Origin: Ornithomonoglobus_A sp045612845
GTDB taxonomy: Bacteria > Bacillota > Clostridia > UBA1381
Length of the DNA: 64,000 bases
Assembly (NCBI GenBank): GCA_045612845.1
Contig: JAZKZV010000025.1
Coordinates: 62,001 to 126,000 of the forward strand
Reading direction: 5' to 3'
A model generated the notes under the pieces. It was not told where the DNA came from. It ran no database searches and saw only the letters and a list, made by a program, of their open reading frames with translations. Each line of letters begins with the position of its first letter. Positions within the stretch are counted from its first letter, which is position 1. Position numbers and translations under genes: made by a program. Shown here piece after piece: positions 9,219 through 17,712 of the stretch.

Positions 9219-9247
9219 ATTATACACCCGTACTTTACATTTGTCAA
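9219..9247 (-). promoter_or_regulatory. nadB-nadC-niaR promoter
   Basis: On the minus strand: -35 TTGACA (bases 9247-9242), 17-base spacer, -10 TATAAT (9224-9219). Both boxes are perfect matches to the sigma-A consensus, about 35 bases before the nadB ATG. Confidence 0.85.
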
Positions 9248-9260
9248 GTCAGGTGTAAAG
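9233..9260. promoter_or_regulatory. Probable NiaR operator over the nadB -35 box
   Basis: 28-bp imperfect palindrome: CTTTACATTTG (9233-9243), 6-base centre, CAGGTGTAAAG (9250-9260). The arms match at 9 of 11 positions. The -35 hexamer lies in its centre, so a bound repressor would block RNA polymerase. Assignment to NiaR is inferred from the autoregulated niaR in the operon. Confidence 0.65.
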
Positions 9261-9345
9261 TTTAATGTGTAAAAATAACTTTAAAAGTCTTATAAAAAAC
9301 ACCTGAATATTACATAAAATATACCTCAAAACGACATGTATTTTA

Positions 9346-9374
9346 TTGACAAAATATGCCTTGGGTGGTATAAT
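9346..9374 (+). promoter_or_regulatory. Promoter of the EamA/gatCAB operon
   Basis: TTGACA at 9346-9351, 17-base spacer, TATAAT at 9369-9374, on the plus strand. The leader of about 75 bases includes a short hairpin, ATAAC-ATGG-GTTAT. Confidence 0.8.
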
Positions 9375-9457
9375 ATCAGTAAAAATATAATCCAAATTAT
9401 TCGCTGGTTATAACATGGGTTATGTTTGATGTTATCTGATAGATGAGGGGTACATGT

Positions 9458-10330
9458 ATGAAAAAAGAAAACACTGCAAAGAGTTTAATGGCGATAGCTA
9501 TGTTTATTTTTGGTACGTTAGCGCCATTTGTACGAAATATAAATGTCAGTTCGGGTGAGTTGGCATTGTATCGGGCAGTTATGGCTTCGGTGCTGGTAGG
9601 CGGTTATTTGTTAATTAAAAAACAAAGACTTTCTATAGCAGGTATCAAAAAGGAATTACTGCTTCTTTTACTGTCGGGTGCGGCTATGGGTATTAACTGG
9701 ATTCTGCTCTTTGAGGCATATAAATACACAACAGTATCTGTTGCAACATTAAGCTATTATTTTGCACCGGTGATGGTCATGGTGGTCTGCCCATTACTGT
9801 TTAAGGAGAAAATTACAGTAAAACAGATAATTTGCTTTGTTATGTCAACTGCGGGATTGGTGCTTATTACCGGAACAGCAGGTGGTGGAAAGCAGGACCT
9901 TTTAGGTATTGCGTTTGGTGTTGGTGCGGCGATGTTTTATGCTATAGTGATGCTGCTCAACAAATTCATAAAGGGTGTTATGGGACTTCACCGTACTTTT
10001 GTTCAATTCCTGTCGGCTACTGTGGTGCTTGTGCCATATGTGGCATTTACAGGAGGTTTTACTCTGGGTGGCCTGGATAAAACCGGTTGGGTTTCCTTAT
10101 TGATTGTTGGTCTTGTACATACTGGTATTACATATTGTATGTATTTTTCGGCACTCAAGGAATTACCGGGGCACAAGGTAGCAATATTAAGCTACATTGA
10201 CCCGTTGGTAGCGGTGTTGGTAAGCGTAATCTGGTTGAATGAGAAAATGACAGTTCCGCAGTTTATCGGCGGTTTGCTGATTTTAGGTTTCACTCTCTGG
10301 AGTGAACTGCCCGCAAAGAAGAAAAAATAA
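9458..10330 (+). CDS. EamA (DMT) family transporter
   Basis: Ten-helix drug/metabolite exporter of the EamA family, substrate unknown. The two EamA repeats are visible (about 8-140 and 150-285), each ending in a GG-containing helix (VMSTAGLVLITG; FIGGLLILGFTLW). The first repeat carries SGELALYRAVMASVL, and the protein ends with basic residues (AKKKK). I chose the ATG at 9458 (290 residues): GAGGGG lies seven bases before it, while the upstream ATG at 9443 lacks a ribosome site. gatC follows after 17 bp with no terminator, so it probably shares a transcript with gatCAB. Confidence 0.85.
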   Translation: MKKENTAKSLMAIAMFIFGTLAPFVRNINVSSGELALYRAVMASVLVGGYLLIKKQRLSIAGIKKELLLLLLSGAAMGINWILLFEAYKYTTVSVATLSYYFAPVMVMVVCPLLFKEKITVKQIICFVMSTAGLVLITGTAGGGKQDLLGIAFGVGAAMFYAIVMLLNKFIKGVMGLHRTFVQFLSATVVLVPYVAFTGGFTLGGLDKTGWVSLLIVGLVHTGITYCMYFSALKELPGHKVAILSYIDPLVAVLVSVIWLNEKMTVPQFIGGLLILGFTLWSELPAKKKK

Positions 10331-10347
10331 GTCATTGAGGTTTTTTG

Positions 10348-10626
10348 ATGTTTAATTCTGATTTAATAAAATATCTTACTGCTCTTTCTAAAATATCGTT
10401 TACGGAAAATGAGGAGGAGAATATAACAAAACAAATGCATGATATTATTGCTCTTATGGATAAAGTAAAAGCATTTAATGATGATGTTTGTGTAAGCTCT
10501 CATGAGAGTATAAAATACGAAAATCTGAGAGAAGATACAATCAATAATGATTACAATACTAAAGAGGCAATATCAAATGCAAAATGTATAGAGGATAATT
10601 ATGTGGTTGTCCCCAAAATCATTTAA
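10348..10626 (+). CDS. gatC: Aspartyl/glutamyl-tRNA amidotransferase subunit C
   Basis: Small subunit that clamps GatA to GatB in the amidotransferase converting Glu-tRNA(Gln) and Asp-tRNA(Asn) to the amide forms. The 92 residues start at the ATG with GAGG seven bases upstream. The pattern KYLTALSKISFTENEEENITKQMHDIIALMDKV matches the helical GatC N-terminal half, and the C-terminal part ends in the usual VP motif (NYVVVPKII). First of gatC-gatA-gatB. Confidence 0.93.
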   Translation: MFNSDLIKYLTALSKISFTENEEENITKQMHDIIALMDKVKAFNDDVCVSSHESIKYENLREDTINNDYNTKEAISNAKCIEDNYVVVPKII

Positions 10627-10650
10627 TAATATTTTTAAGAGGAAATGCGG

Positions 10651-12093
10651 ATGAATTTGTTCGAAGTTCGAAAAGAACTTGATTCACTCAGGATAAGTGC
10701 TGAAGAACTGACTAAGTATTATCTTGACAGGATAGAGAAATACAATAAAAAAATAAATGCTTATATAACGGTTTGTGATAAAACCGCTTTGTCTGATGCA
10801 AAAAAAGCACAAAAGCTTATCAATGAGGGTAAATCTGGTATGTTCACGGGTATACCTTTCTCAGTAAAGGACAATATTTGTACAAAAGGAATAAAGACTA
10901 CATGCGCATCTAAAATGCTTGAGGATTTTATTCCTTTTTATGATGCAACAGTTGTGGAAAAGCTTAAAAAAGATACTGCAATAATACTCGGAAAAACCAA
11001 TATGGATGAATTTGCAATGGGTAGCAGTACCGAAACGTCATACTACGGTACAGTAAAAAATCCATACGATTTAACACGTGTAAGCGGTGGCTCGTCAGGC
11101 GGTGCTGCGGCGTCGGTCAGTGCAAAAATGTGTCTTGGTGCTTTGGGGTCAGATACGGGTGGCTCTATTCCTCAACCTGCGTCGTATTGCGGTGTTGTCG
11201 GGTTAAAGCCGACGTATGGTACAGTTTCCAGATGGGGACTTATTGCGTTTGCATCTTCATTTGACCAGATAGGTATATGTGCAAATTCTGCTATAGACTC
11301 GGCATATATTTTAAATGGTATCTGTGGTGTTGATGATAAAGATGAAACCACTTCAAATAAAGCTGATAAAGATTATTCATCAAAAATCGGTATGGATATT
11401 AAAGGGCTCAAAATAGGAATACCAAAGGAGTTTTTTACAGACAGGATAGATAAAAGTGTAAGAGAAAATGTAATGGGTGCTATAAAGTTCTTTGAGTCTT
11501 CGGGGTGTGAAATTATAGAATGCTCAGTTCCGTCGCTTGAATATGCAATATCCGCATACTACCTTATATCATCGGCAGAGGCGTCGAGTAATTTATCAAG
11601 ATACGACGGAATAAGATTCGGACATAGAAGTGATATGGGCGATGACTTTAATTCGCTTATTATAAACTCAAGAACCGAAGGGTTTGGCAATGAGGTAAAG
11701 AGAAGGATAATGCTCGGTAATTATGCGCTAAGCTCAAAATACTATGATGAATATTACAACAAAGCACTCAAAATTTGCGGACAAATAAAAAAGGAGTACG
11801 CAAAAATCTTTGAACTATGCGATATTATAATTACCCCTACTGCGCCATCTGTTGCAAAAAAGACGGACCAAAAAACAGACATTGTAAGTTCGTATCTTGG
11901 TGATATATGTACTGTACCCGTAAATATTGCGGGTCTTGGTGCAATTTCTGTTACTTGCGGCTATGGTGAGGGGAATATGCCTGTGGGCATGACTTTAGTG
12001 TGTAAACCATATGATGAGAGTACAATCATTGCAGTCTGTGATTTCTTCGAAAATAATTTTACAAAAAAGGAGGCTACAGCGTATGAAATATAA
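10651..12093 (+). CDS. gatA: Glutamyl-tRNA(Gln) amidotransferase subunit A
   Basis: Amidase subunit that releases ammonia from glutamine for tRNA-dependent amidation. The Ser-cisSer-Lys triad is present: K73 (FSVKDN), S148 (SGGSSGG) and S172 (DTGGS). The 480 residues are normal. I chose the ATG at 10651 because AGAGG sits eight bases upstream; an ATG at 10645 would be too close. Oddity: the usual GGSIRQPAS segment reads GGSIPQPAS here (Pro174, codon CCT), a one-base change from an Arg codon (CGT). It overlaps gatB by 11 bp. Confidence 0.95.
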   Translation: MNLFEVRKELDSLRISAEELTKYYLDRIEKYNKKINAYITVCDKTALSDAKKAQKLINEGKSGMFTGIPFSVKDNICTKGIKTTCASKMLEDFIPFYDATVVEKLKKDTAIILGKTNMDEFAMGSSTETSYYGTVKNPYDLTRVSGGSSGGAAASVSAKMCLGALGSDTGGSIPQPASYCGVVGLKPTYGTVSRWGLIAFASSFDQIGICANSAIDSAYILNGICGVDDKDETTSNKADKDYSSKIGMDIKGLKIGIPKEFFTDRIDKSVRENVMGAIKFFESSGCEIIECSVPSLEYAISAYYLISSAEASSNLSRYDGIRFGHRSDMGDDFNSLIINSRTEGFGNEVKRRIMLGNYALSSKYYDEYYNKALKICGQIKKEYAKIFELCDIIITPTAPSVAKKTDQKTDIVSSYLGDICTVPVNIAGLGAISVTCGYGEGNMPVGMTLVCKPYDESTIIAVCDFFENNFTKKEATAYEI

Positions 12094-13501
12094 AACGGTA
12101 ATCGGACTTGAAATACACTGCGAACTCCTTACAAAATCTAAAATATTCTGTAGTTGTAAAAATGAATTCGGAAAAAAACCAAATACTAATGTGTGTCCTG
12201 TGTGTATGGGAATGCCTGGTACATTACCAAGTATAAATAAGGAGGCACTAAATCTTGCCGCAAGAGCAGGCTTTGCAACTGATTGCAAAGTAAATAAGTG
12301 TTGTGAATTTGAGAGAAAGAACTACTTTTATCCCGATTTGCCAAAAGCGTATCAGATTACTCAGTTAAAACATCCCATATGCCAAAACGGGTATGTAGAG
12401 CTTGCTAATAAAAAACGTGTACGTATAAACCGCATACAGATAGAAGAAGATGCAGGCAAGCTTGTTCATGACGAGGATGGGTATAGCTCTCTTGCTGACT
12501 ATAATCGTTGCGGTGTGCCTTTAATAGAAATTGTTACAGAACCTGATATGAGAAGTGCAGATGAGGTCCTGGAGTTTGTCGAGGAAATTGCTCTTTTAAT
12601 GAAATATGCAGATGTTTGCGATACGAAAATGGAGGAGGGGTCATTAAGAGTTGATGTGAACATCTCAATTTCACCTGTAAATTCGGATAAATTGGGTACA
12701 AGAGCAGAAATAAAAAACCTAAACTCATTCAAGTCAATAGCGCGTGCAATAGAATATGAGACAGAACGTCAGAGTAAAATACTTGATGAGGGAGGAGAGG
12801 TTAATCAGGAAACAAGACGTTTTGATGAAAAAAGCGCTAAAACATATGCCATGCGCTCAAAGGAGCAAGCACAGGACTACCGATACTTTACAGAGCCTGA
12901 TATTTTGAGTGTAATATTTTCTGACCTTGATTTGGAAAATATAAAGAATTCGTTACCTAAAATGCCTCGTAAAAGGTATAAAGAGTACATAAATTTCGGT
13001 CTTAACGATTATGAAGCAAAGCTTATTGTAAAATCAAGAGATTTCTCGGATTTCTATGATGATGCAGTTAAAGAAAACGGTTATTTTAAGGAAATATGTA
13101 ATGTAATGTTGGGTGAGGTAAACAGATATTTGAATGAATTCTCGAAAAGTATTAGCGAAGTAAAATTTACACCTCAAGATATTACAAAAACAGTGCAAAT
13201 GGTAAATGACGGGCTAATTACAAAGAATGCACAAAAGGAAATTATAAAGCATTTGTTTTTAGAGGGTGGAAATCCCGAGGAAATAGCAAATAAGTGTGGA
13301 TTTGTTATAAAAGAGGATTTAAATGAGGTGCAAAAGACAGTTAGTGAAGTAATATTTAATAACAAACACCTGGTTGAAGAATATTTAAACGGAAACCAGA
13401 AAATTTTTGGTTTTTTTATGGGTGAAACTGTAAAAAAACTTGGTAAAAATACAAACCCTAAAACAGTGAGGGATATACTTTTAAGAGAGCTTGAGGGATA
13501 A
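12083..13501 (+). CDS. gatB: Aspartyl/glutamyl-tRNA amidotransferase subunit B
   Basis: tRNA-binding and kinase subunit that activates the mischarged Glu or Asp with ATP before amidation. It begins with the family signature YKTVIGLEIHCELLTKSKIFC. The zinc-site cysteines are in FCSCKNEFG and NVCPVCMGMPGTLP, and LPKAYQITQ and the C-terminal YqeY-like helical tail are present. AAGGAGG inside the end of gatA serves the ATG at 12083 (472 residues). The start overlaps gatA by 11 bp, indicating coupled translation. Confidence 0.96.
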   Translation: MKYKTVIGLEIHCELLTKSKIFCSCKNEFGKKPNTNVCPVCMGMPGTLPSINKEALNLAARAGFATDCKVNKCCEFERKNYFYPDLPKAYQITQLKHPICQNGYVELANKKRVRINRIQIEEDAGKLVHDEDGYSSLADYNRCGVPLIEIVTEPDMRSADEVLEFVEEIALLMKYADVCDTKMEEGSLRVDVNISISPVNSDKLGTRAEIKNLNSFKSIARAIEYETERQSKILDEGGEVNQETRRFDEKSAKTYAMRSKEQAQDYRYFTEPDILSVIFSDLDLENIKNSLPKMPRKRYKEYINFGLNDYEAKLIVKSRDFSDFYDDAVKENGYFKEICNVMLGEVNRYLNEFSKSISEVKFTPQDITKTVQMVNDGLITKNAQKEIIKHLFLEGGNPEEIANKCGFVIKEDLNEVQKTVSEVIFNNKHLVEEYLNGNQKIFGFFMGETVKKLGKNTNPKTVRDILLRELEG

Positions 13502-13531
13502 ATCAATAAAGTGATATTTTATGGCATTAAC

Positions 13532-13545
13532 ACATAATATTATGT
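13532..13545. promoter_or_regulatory. Palindrome upstream of the glnA promoter
   Basis: ACATAATATTATGT is a perfect 14-bp palindrome ending one base before the -35 box of glnA. The position suits an activator or repressor site. It does not fit the GlnR consensus, and no regulator is assigned. Confidence 0.4.
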
Positions 13546-13546
13546 A

Positions 13547-13575
13547 TTGACAATTTTTTCAAAAAATGATAAAAT
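13547..13575 (+). promoter_or_regulatory. glnA promoter
   Basis: TTGACA at 13547-13552, 17-base spacer, TAAAAT at 13570-13575, about 40 bases before the glnA ATG, which has GGGGG as ribosome site. Confidence 0.75.
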
Positions 13576-13614
13576 TAGTACATTATTAAAGATATTTTAA
13601 GGGGGCATACGAAT

Positions 13615-15690
13615 ATGAAAGATGTAGCTGAAATTTTTGGCTCAAATGTTTTTAATATTCCTACAATGAGATCGAGATTACCCGAAGACGTTTTCAACTC
13701 ATTACTAGAAACAATAAATGAAGGAAAAAAGCTTGACCTTTCGACTGCACAGGTGGTTGCAACTGCTATGAAGGACTGGGCTATAGAAAAAGGTTGTACA
13801 CACTATACACATTGGTTCCAGCCAATGACGGGTGTTACTGCGGAAAAACATGATGCTTTTATACAACCCACAGATGAGGGTGTTGTAATAAGCGAATTTT
13901 CGGGAAAGGAGCTTATAATGGGTGAGCCTGATGCGTCAAGTTTTCCATCAGGTGGATTAAGAGCGACCTTTGAGGCAAGAGGCTATACTGCATGGGACCC
14001 GACATCGTTCGCTTTTATTAAGGACTCTTCTTTGTGCATACCGACGTCATTTATTTCATACACGGGCGAAGTGCTTGATAAAAAAACCCCCTTACTTCGT
14101 TCAATAGAGGCAGTTTCTAAAGAGGCAAAAAGAATTTTAGCCTGCTTTGGTAAAAATCCTGCAAGCGTTATTACATACATAGGTCCTGAACAGGAGTATT
14201 TTCTTGTCGATAAAGACCTTTGGGAGCAACGTAAAGACCTTATGCTTACAGGCAGAACATTGTTTGGTGCAATGCCTGCAAAGGGGCAAGAACTTGAGGA
14301 CCATTATTTTGGACAGATAAAAGAACGTGTTTCAGAGTTTATGAAAGAGGTTGACGAGGAGCTTTGGAAACTGGGTGTATACAGCAAAACAAAGCATAAC
14401 GAGGCGGCACCTGCTCAACATGAGGTTGCACCAATATACTCACAGGCAAATATTGCCGCTGACCATAACCAGATTACAATGGAGATTTTAAAAAAGGTTG
14501 CATCTCATCATAATCTTGTTTGTCTTTTGCACGAAAAACCGTATGAGGGAATAAATGGCTCAGGAAAACACAATAACTGGTCAATAGGTACTTCTGATGG
14601 CGAGAATTTGTTTAAACCGGGGAAGAATCCTGATACAAACGTACAATTTTTGCTTTTCCTTGCTGCAGTGTTAAAGGCTGTTGACGATTATGCAGAAATT
14701 ATAAGAATGTCAGTTTCATCAGCGGGTAATGACCACAGACTTGGAGGCAACGAAGCTCCTCCGGCAATAGTGTCAATATATCTTGGTGAACAACTGGGGG
14801 ATATTGTAAATGCACTTATAAATGGTGAAGAAACAGGTACAGGAGCAAGACAAAAACTTAAGACAGGTGTATCTACACTGCCTGTAATAGAAAAGGATAC
14901 AACTGACCGCAACAGAACTTCGCCTATTGCATTTACCGGTAACAGATTTGAGTTCAGAATGCCCGGTTCATCTCAGTCTGCTTCGAGCATAAATATTGTT
15001 ATAAATACAATAGTTGCAGAAAGTTTATCGCAGTTTGCGGATATACTTGAGGGTGCTGATGATGTAAATACCAAGGCGATGGAAATTGCAGTCGATACAT
15101 TCAAAAAGCATAAGAGAATAATTTTTGACGGTAACGGATATAGCGATGAATGGATTACAGAGGCACAAAAGAGAGGTTTGCCAAATCTGAGAACAACTGC
15201 TGATGCAGTTCCATGCTTTGCTGAGGAAAAGTCAATTAAGGTGTTCGAAAAACACGGAGTTCTTTCAAGAAAGGAAACTCTTACACGAACAGAAATTCTT
15301 CTTGAAAATTACGTAAAGACAATGCATATCGAAATGCTTACCATGCTCGAGATGGCAAAACAGGAAATTTTACCTGCTTGTATTGCATATGTAAATGATA
15401 TGGCGTCGGGTATTGCAACAAAAGAATCTGTCGGAATTGATGTACCTAACGAAAAGGCGAAAGCTAAAAAGATTGCAAATCTTACAGAGGAAATGATTAT
15501 GGTAACAGACGAGCTCGAAGAAATTTCCAAGTCTGTTCCAGAAGAAATTCCGCATGCTTCACATTATTACAAGGATACAGTATTGCCTCAAATGACTAAG
15601 TTAAGAGAAATATCAGATAATCTCGAAATGCTTGTTGCAAAGGATTACTGGCCATTCCCAACATATACTGATTTATTGTATTACGTATAA
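13615..15690 (+). CDS. glnN: Type III glutamine synthetase (GlnN)
   Basis: ATP-dependent glutamate + ammonia to glutamine. At 691 residues it is the large GSIII form found in anaerobic Clostridia and Bacteroidetes rather than the 450-residue GSI. Motifs: MTGVTAEKHDAF near the N-terminus, YIGPEQEYFLVD (metal-binding Glu residues), KHNEAAPAQHEVAPIY and the substrate loop INGSGKHNNWS, followed by NRTSPIAFTGNRFEFRMPGSSQS. It has its own promoter. The etfB operon follows after 38 bp without an obvious terminator, so read-through is possible. Confidence 0.96.
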   Translation: MKDVAEIFGSNVFNIPTMRSRLPEDVFNSLLETINEGKKLDLSTAQVVATAMKDWAIEKGCTHYTHWFQPMTGVTAEKHDAFIQPTDEGVVISEFSGKELIMGEPDASSFPSGGLRATFEARGYTAWDPTSFAFIKDSSLCIPTSFISYTGEVLDKKTPLLRSIEAVSKEAKRILACFGKNPASVITYIGPEQEYFLVDKDLWEQRKDLMLTGRTLFGAMPAKGQELEDHYFGQIKERVSEFMKEVDEELWKLGVYSKTKHNEAAPAQHEVAPIYSQANIAADHNQITMEILKKVASHHNLVCLLHEKPYEGINGSGKHNNWSIGTSDGENLFKPGKNPDTNVQFLLFLAAVLKAVDDYAEIIRMSVSSAGNDHRLGGNEAPPAIVSIYLGEQLGDIVNALINGEETGTGARQKLKTGVSTLPVIEKDTTDRNRTSPIAFTGNRFEFRMPGSSQSASSINIVINTIVAESLSQFADILEGADDVNTKAMEIAVDTFKKHKRIIFDGNGYSDEWITEAQKRGLPNLRTTADAVPCFAEEKSIKVFEKHGVLSRKETLTRTEILLENYVKTMHIEMLTMLEMAKQEILPACIAYVNDMASGIATKESVGIDVPNEKAKAKKIANLTEEMIMVTDELEEISKSVPEEIPHASHYYKDTVLPQMTKLREISDNLEMLVAKDYWPFPTYTDLLYYV

Positions 15691-15728
15691 GGTATTATAA
15701 ACGTTTTGGAGAAAAGGAGAAAAGCGAA

Positions 15729-16514
15729 ATGAACATTATTGTATGTATAAAGCAAGTGCCAAGTACAAACAAAGTCGAAGTTGACGAAAAAACAGGCGTG
15801 CTTAAAAGAGACGGAATAGAATCAAAAATAAATCCGTATGATTTATATGCCTTGGAAACTGCACTTGTTTTAAAAGAAAAAACAAACGGAAAGGTATCTG
15901 TTATAACAATGGGTCCTCCACAAGCGTCAGAGATAATAAGAGAAGCTTTTTCTATGGGTGTTGATGAGGGATATCTGTTAACTGACAGAAAATTTGCAGG
16001 TGCGGATGTTTTAGCAACAAGCCATGCAATTTCACAAGGAATTATTAAGTGTGGCGATTTCGACCTTATTATCTGCGGAAAGCAAACAACAGACGGAGAC
16101 ACAGCTCAGGTTGGTACCGAAATAGCAGAGTGGCTTAATCTTCCATCTTTATCGAATGTCCAGAAGATTGTCGAATTTGATGATAAGTCAATAACAGTTG
16201 AAATGGAAATGGCAAATGCAGTGCAGATTTCTAAAATAAAATATCCATGCCTTGTAAGTGTAGAAAAAGACATTTTTGTTCCAAGACTTCCGTCGTATCT
16301 TAAGATGAAAGCCACAAAGGACAGAGAAATACATACACTTACACTTAATGACCTTGACGATAAAGATGAAAAATCATATGGTCTAAATGGCTCCCCAACG
16401 CAGGTGCAGGCTATATTCCCGCCAAAGGATAAGACAGACAGGGAGTTCTGGAATGATGAGGAAAATGCACCACAAAATATATACAATAAGCTAAAAGAGC
16501 TTAAATTCATATAG
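15729..16514 (+). CDS. etfB: Electron transfer flavoprotein beta subunit (LctB type)
   Basis: Beta subunit of an Etf, expected to carry the bifurcating FAD together with EtfA. The 261 residues begin MNIIVCIKQVPSTNKVEVDEKTGVL; the NPYDLYALETAL segment and the nucleotide-binding GKQTTDGDTAQVG motif are typical of EtfB. AAAAGGAG precedes the ATG. The order etfB-etfA-glcD matches the lctBCD genes of the ferredoxin-dependent lactate dehydrogenase of Acetobacterium woodii. A role in lactate oxidation is therefore likely, although related Etf/GlcD pairs act on other 2-hydroxy acids. Confidence 0.93.
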   Translation: MNIIVCIKQVPSTNKVEVDEKTGVLKRDGIESKINPYDLYALETALVLKEKTNGKVSVITMGPPQASEIIREAFSMGVDEGYLLTDRKFAGADVLATSHAISQGIIKCGDFDLIICGKQTTDGDTAQVGTEIAEWLNLPSLSNVQKIVEFDDKSITVEMEMANAVQISKIKYPCLVSVEKDIFVPRLPSYLKMKATKDREIHTLTLNDLDDKDEKSYGLNGSPTQVQAIFPPKDKTDREFWNDEENAPQNIYNKLKELKFI

Positions 16515-16527
16515 GGAGGGCATAAGA

Positions 16528-17712
16528 ATGGCTAAGTTGATTTTTAATAAAGAAAAAATTACAGATATCGAAGGCTTTAAGAAGATATGCCCTTTTAATG
16601 CGATTGTTGAGGAAAATGGCGAAATTGTGTCAAACTCGGCATGCAAAATGTGTAAGCTATGCGTAAAAAAAGGTCCTGAGGGTGCGGCAATTTTTGTTGA
16701 GGACGAAATAAAGGCTATTGATAAATCACAGTGGAAAGGTATAGCGGTATATGTTGACCATACAGATGGCGAAATTCATCCCGTAACGTATGAGCTTATA
16801 GGCAAGGCAAAAGAGCTTGCTGCTAAAATAAACCACGAGGTGTATTGCATATTCATTGGAAGCGGCATAACCGAAAAAGCAGAGGAGCTGCTCCACTATG
16901 GTGTTGAAAAAGTATACGTATACGATAGTCCGCTGCTAAAGTATTACATAACAGAAAGCTATACTACAGTGTTTGAGGATTTTATAAACAAGGTAAAACC
17001 AAGTTCAATTCTTGTTGGCGCAACAAATGTAGGACGTCAACTTGCGCCAAGAGTGGCTGCACGTTTTAAAACGGGTCTTACAGCTGACTGCACAATTCTT
17101 GATATGGACGAAAATACCGACTTGATACAGATAAGACCTGCTTTTGGCGGAAACATTATGGCGCAGATTTGCACACCTAATAACAGACCGCAGATGGCAA
17201 CTGTAAGATATAAGGTGATGAATGCGCCCGAGAGACAAGACAACATCAGCGGTGAAATTATAACAGAAAAAATTGCTGATGAAAAGATTAAGAGTGAAGT
17301 AGAAGTGCTTAAACTCAGCCCAAAAGAAACGGTAGAGGGCATAGAAAATGCAGATGTAATAGTTGCAGTAGGCAGAGGTATAAAGTCCAAGGACGATATA
17401 AAAATGATTGAGGATTTAGCCAATGCACTTGGCGGTAAGGTCGCAGGTACAAGACCTCTTGTTGAATGTGGCTGGATAGAACCAAGATGTCAGATAGGTC
17501 TTAGCGGAAGAACTGTAAGACCAAAGCTTATTATAACATGCGGAATATCCGGTGCAGTTCAATTTACTGCCGGAATGAACAATGCAGATTGCATTATATC
17601 AATAAACACAGACGAAAAGGCACCAATATTTAATGTTGCTAATTATGGTATATTGGGTGATATATATAAGGTCGTTCCGGAACTTACCAAAATGATAAAG
17701 GAGGGAAAATAA
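16528..17712 (+). CDS. etfA: Electron transfer flavoprotein alpha subunit with N-terminal ferredoxin domain (LctC type)
   Basis: Alpha subunit of the Etf. An N-terminal [4Fe-4S]-type domain (residues about 1-62) has cysteines at 21, 39, 42 and 45. This extension is seen in bifurcating lactate dehydrogenase Etfs and absent from respiratory EtfA. The Etf core follows (LVGATNVGRQLAPRVAARFKTGLTADCT), then the FAD-binding C-terminal domain with VAVGRGIKSKDD, LVECGWIEPRCQIGLSGRTVRPKL and YIACGISGAVQF-like ITCGISGAVQFTAGM. The length is 394. It overlaps glcD by one base (TAATG), so the two are translationally coupled. Confidence 0.94.
   Translation: MAKLIFNKEKITDIEGFKKICPFNAIVEENGEIVSNSACKMCKLCVKKGPEGAAIFVEDEIKAIDKSQWKGIAVYVDHTDGEIHPVTYELIGKAKELAAKINHEVYCIFIGSGITEKAEELLHYGVEKVYVYDSPLLKYYITESYTTVFEDFINKVKPSSILVGATNVGRQLAPRVAARFKTGLTADCTILDMDENTDLIQIRPAFGGNIMAQICTPNNRPQMATVRYKVMNAPERQDNISGEIITEKIADEKIKSEVEVLKLSPKETVEGIENADVIVAVGRGIKSKDDIKMIEDLANALGGKVAGTRPLVECGWIEPRCQIGLSGRTVRPKLIITCGISGAVQFTAGMNNADCIISINTDEKAPIFNVANYGILGDIYKVVPELTKMIKEGK

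Noticed and set aside
9375..9457. Riboswitch before the EamA gene
   Set aside because: Only one small 5-bp hairpin is visible; no known riboswitch core is recognised.
13532..13545. GlnR box before glutamine synthetase
   Set aside because: The palindrome ACATAATATTATGT does not fit TGTNA-N7-TNACA.
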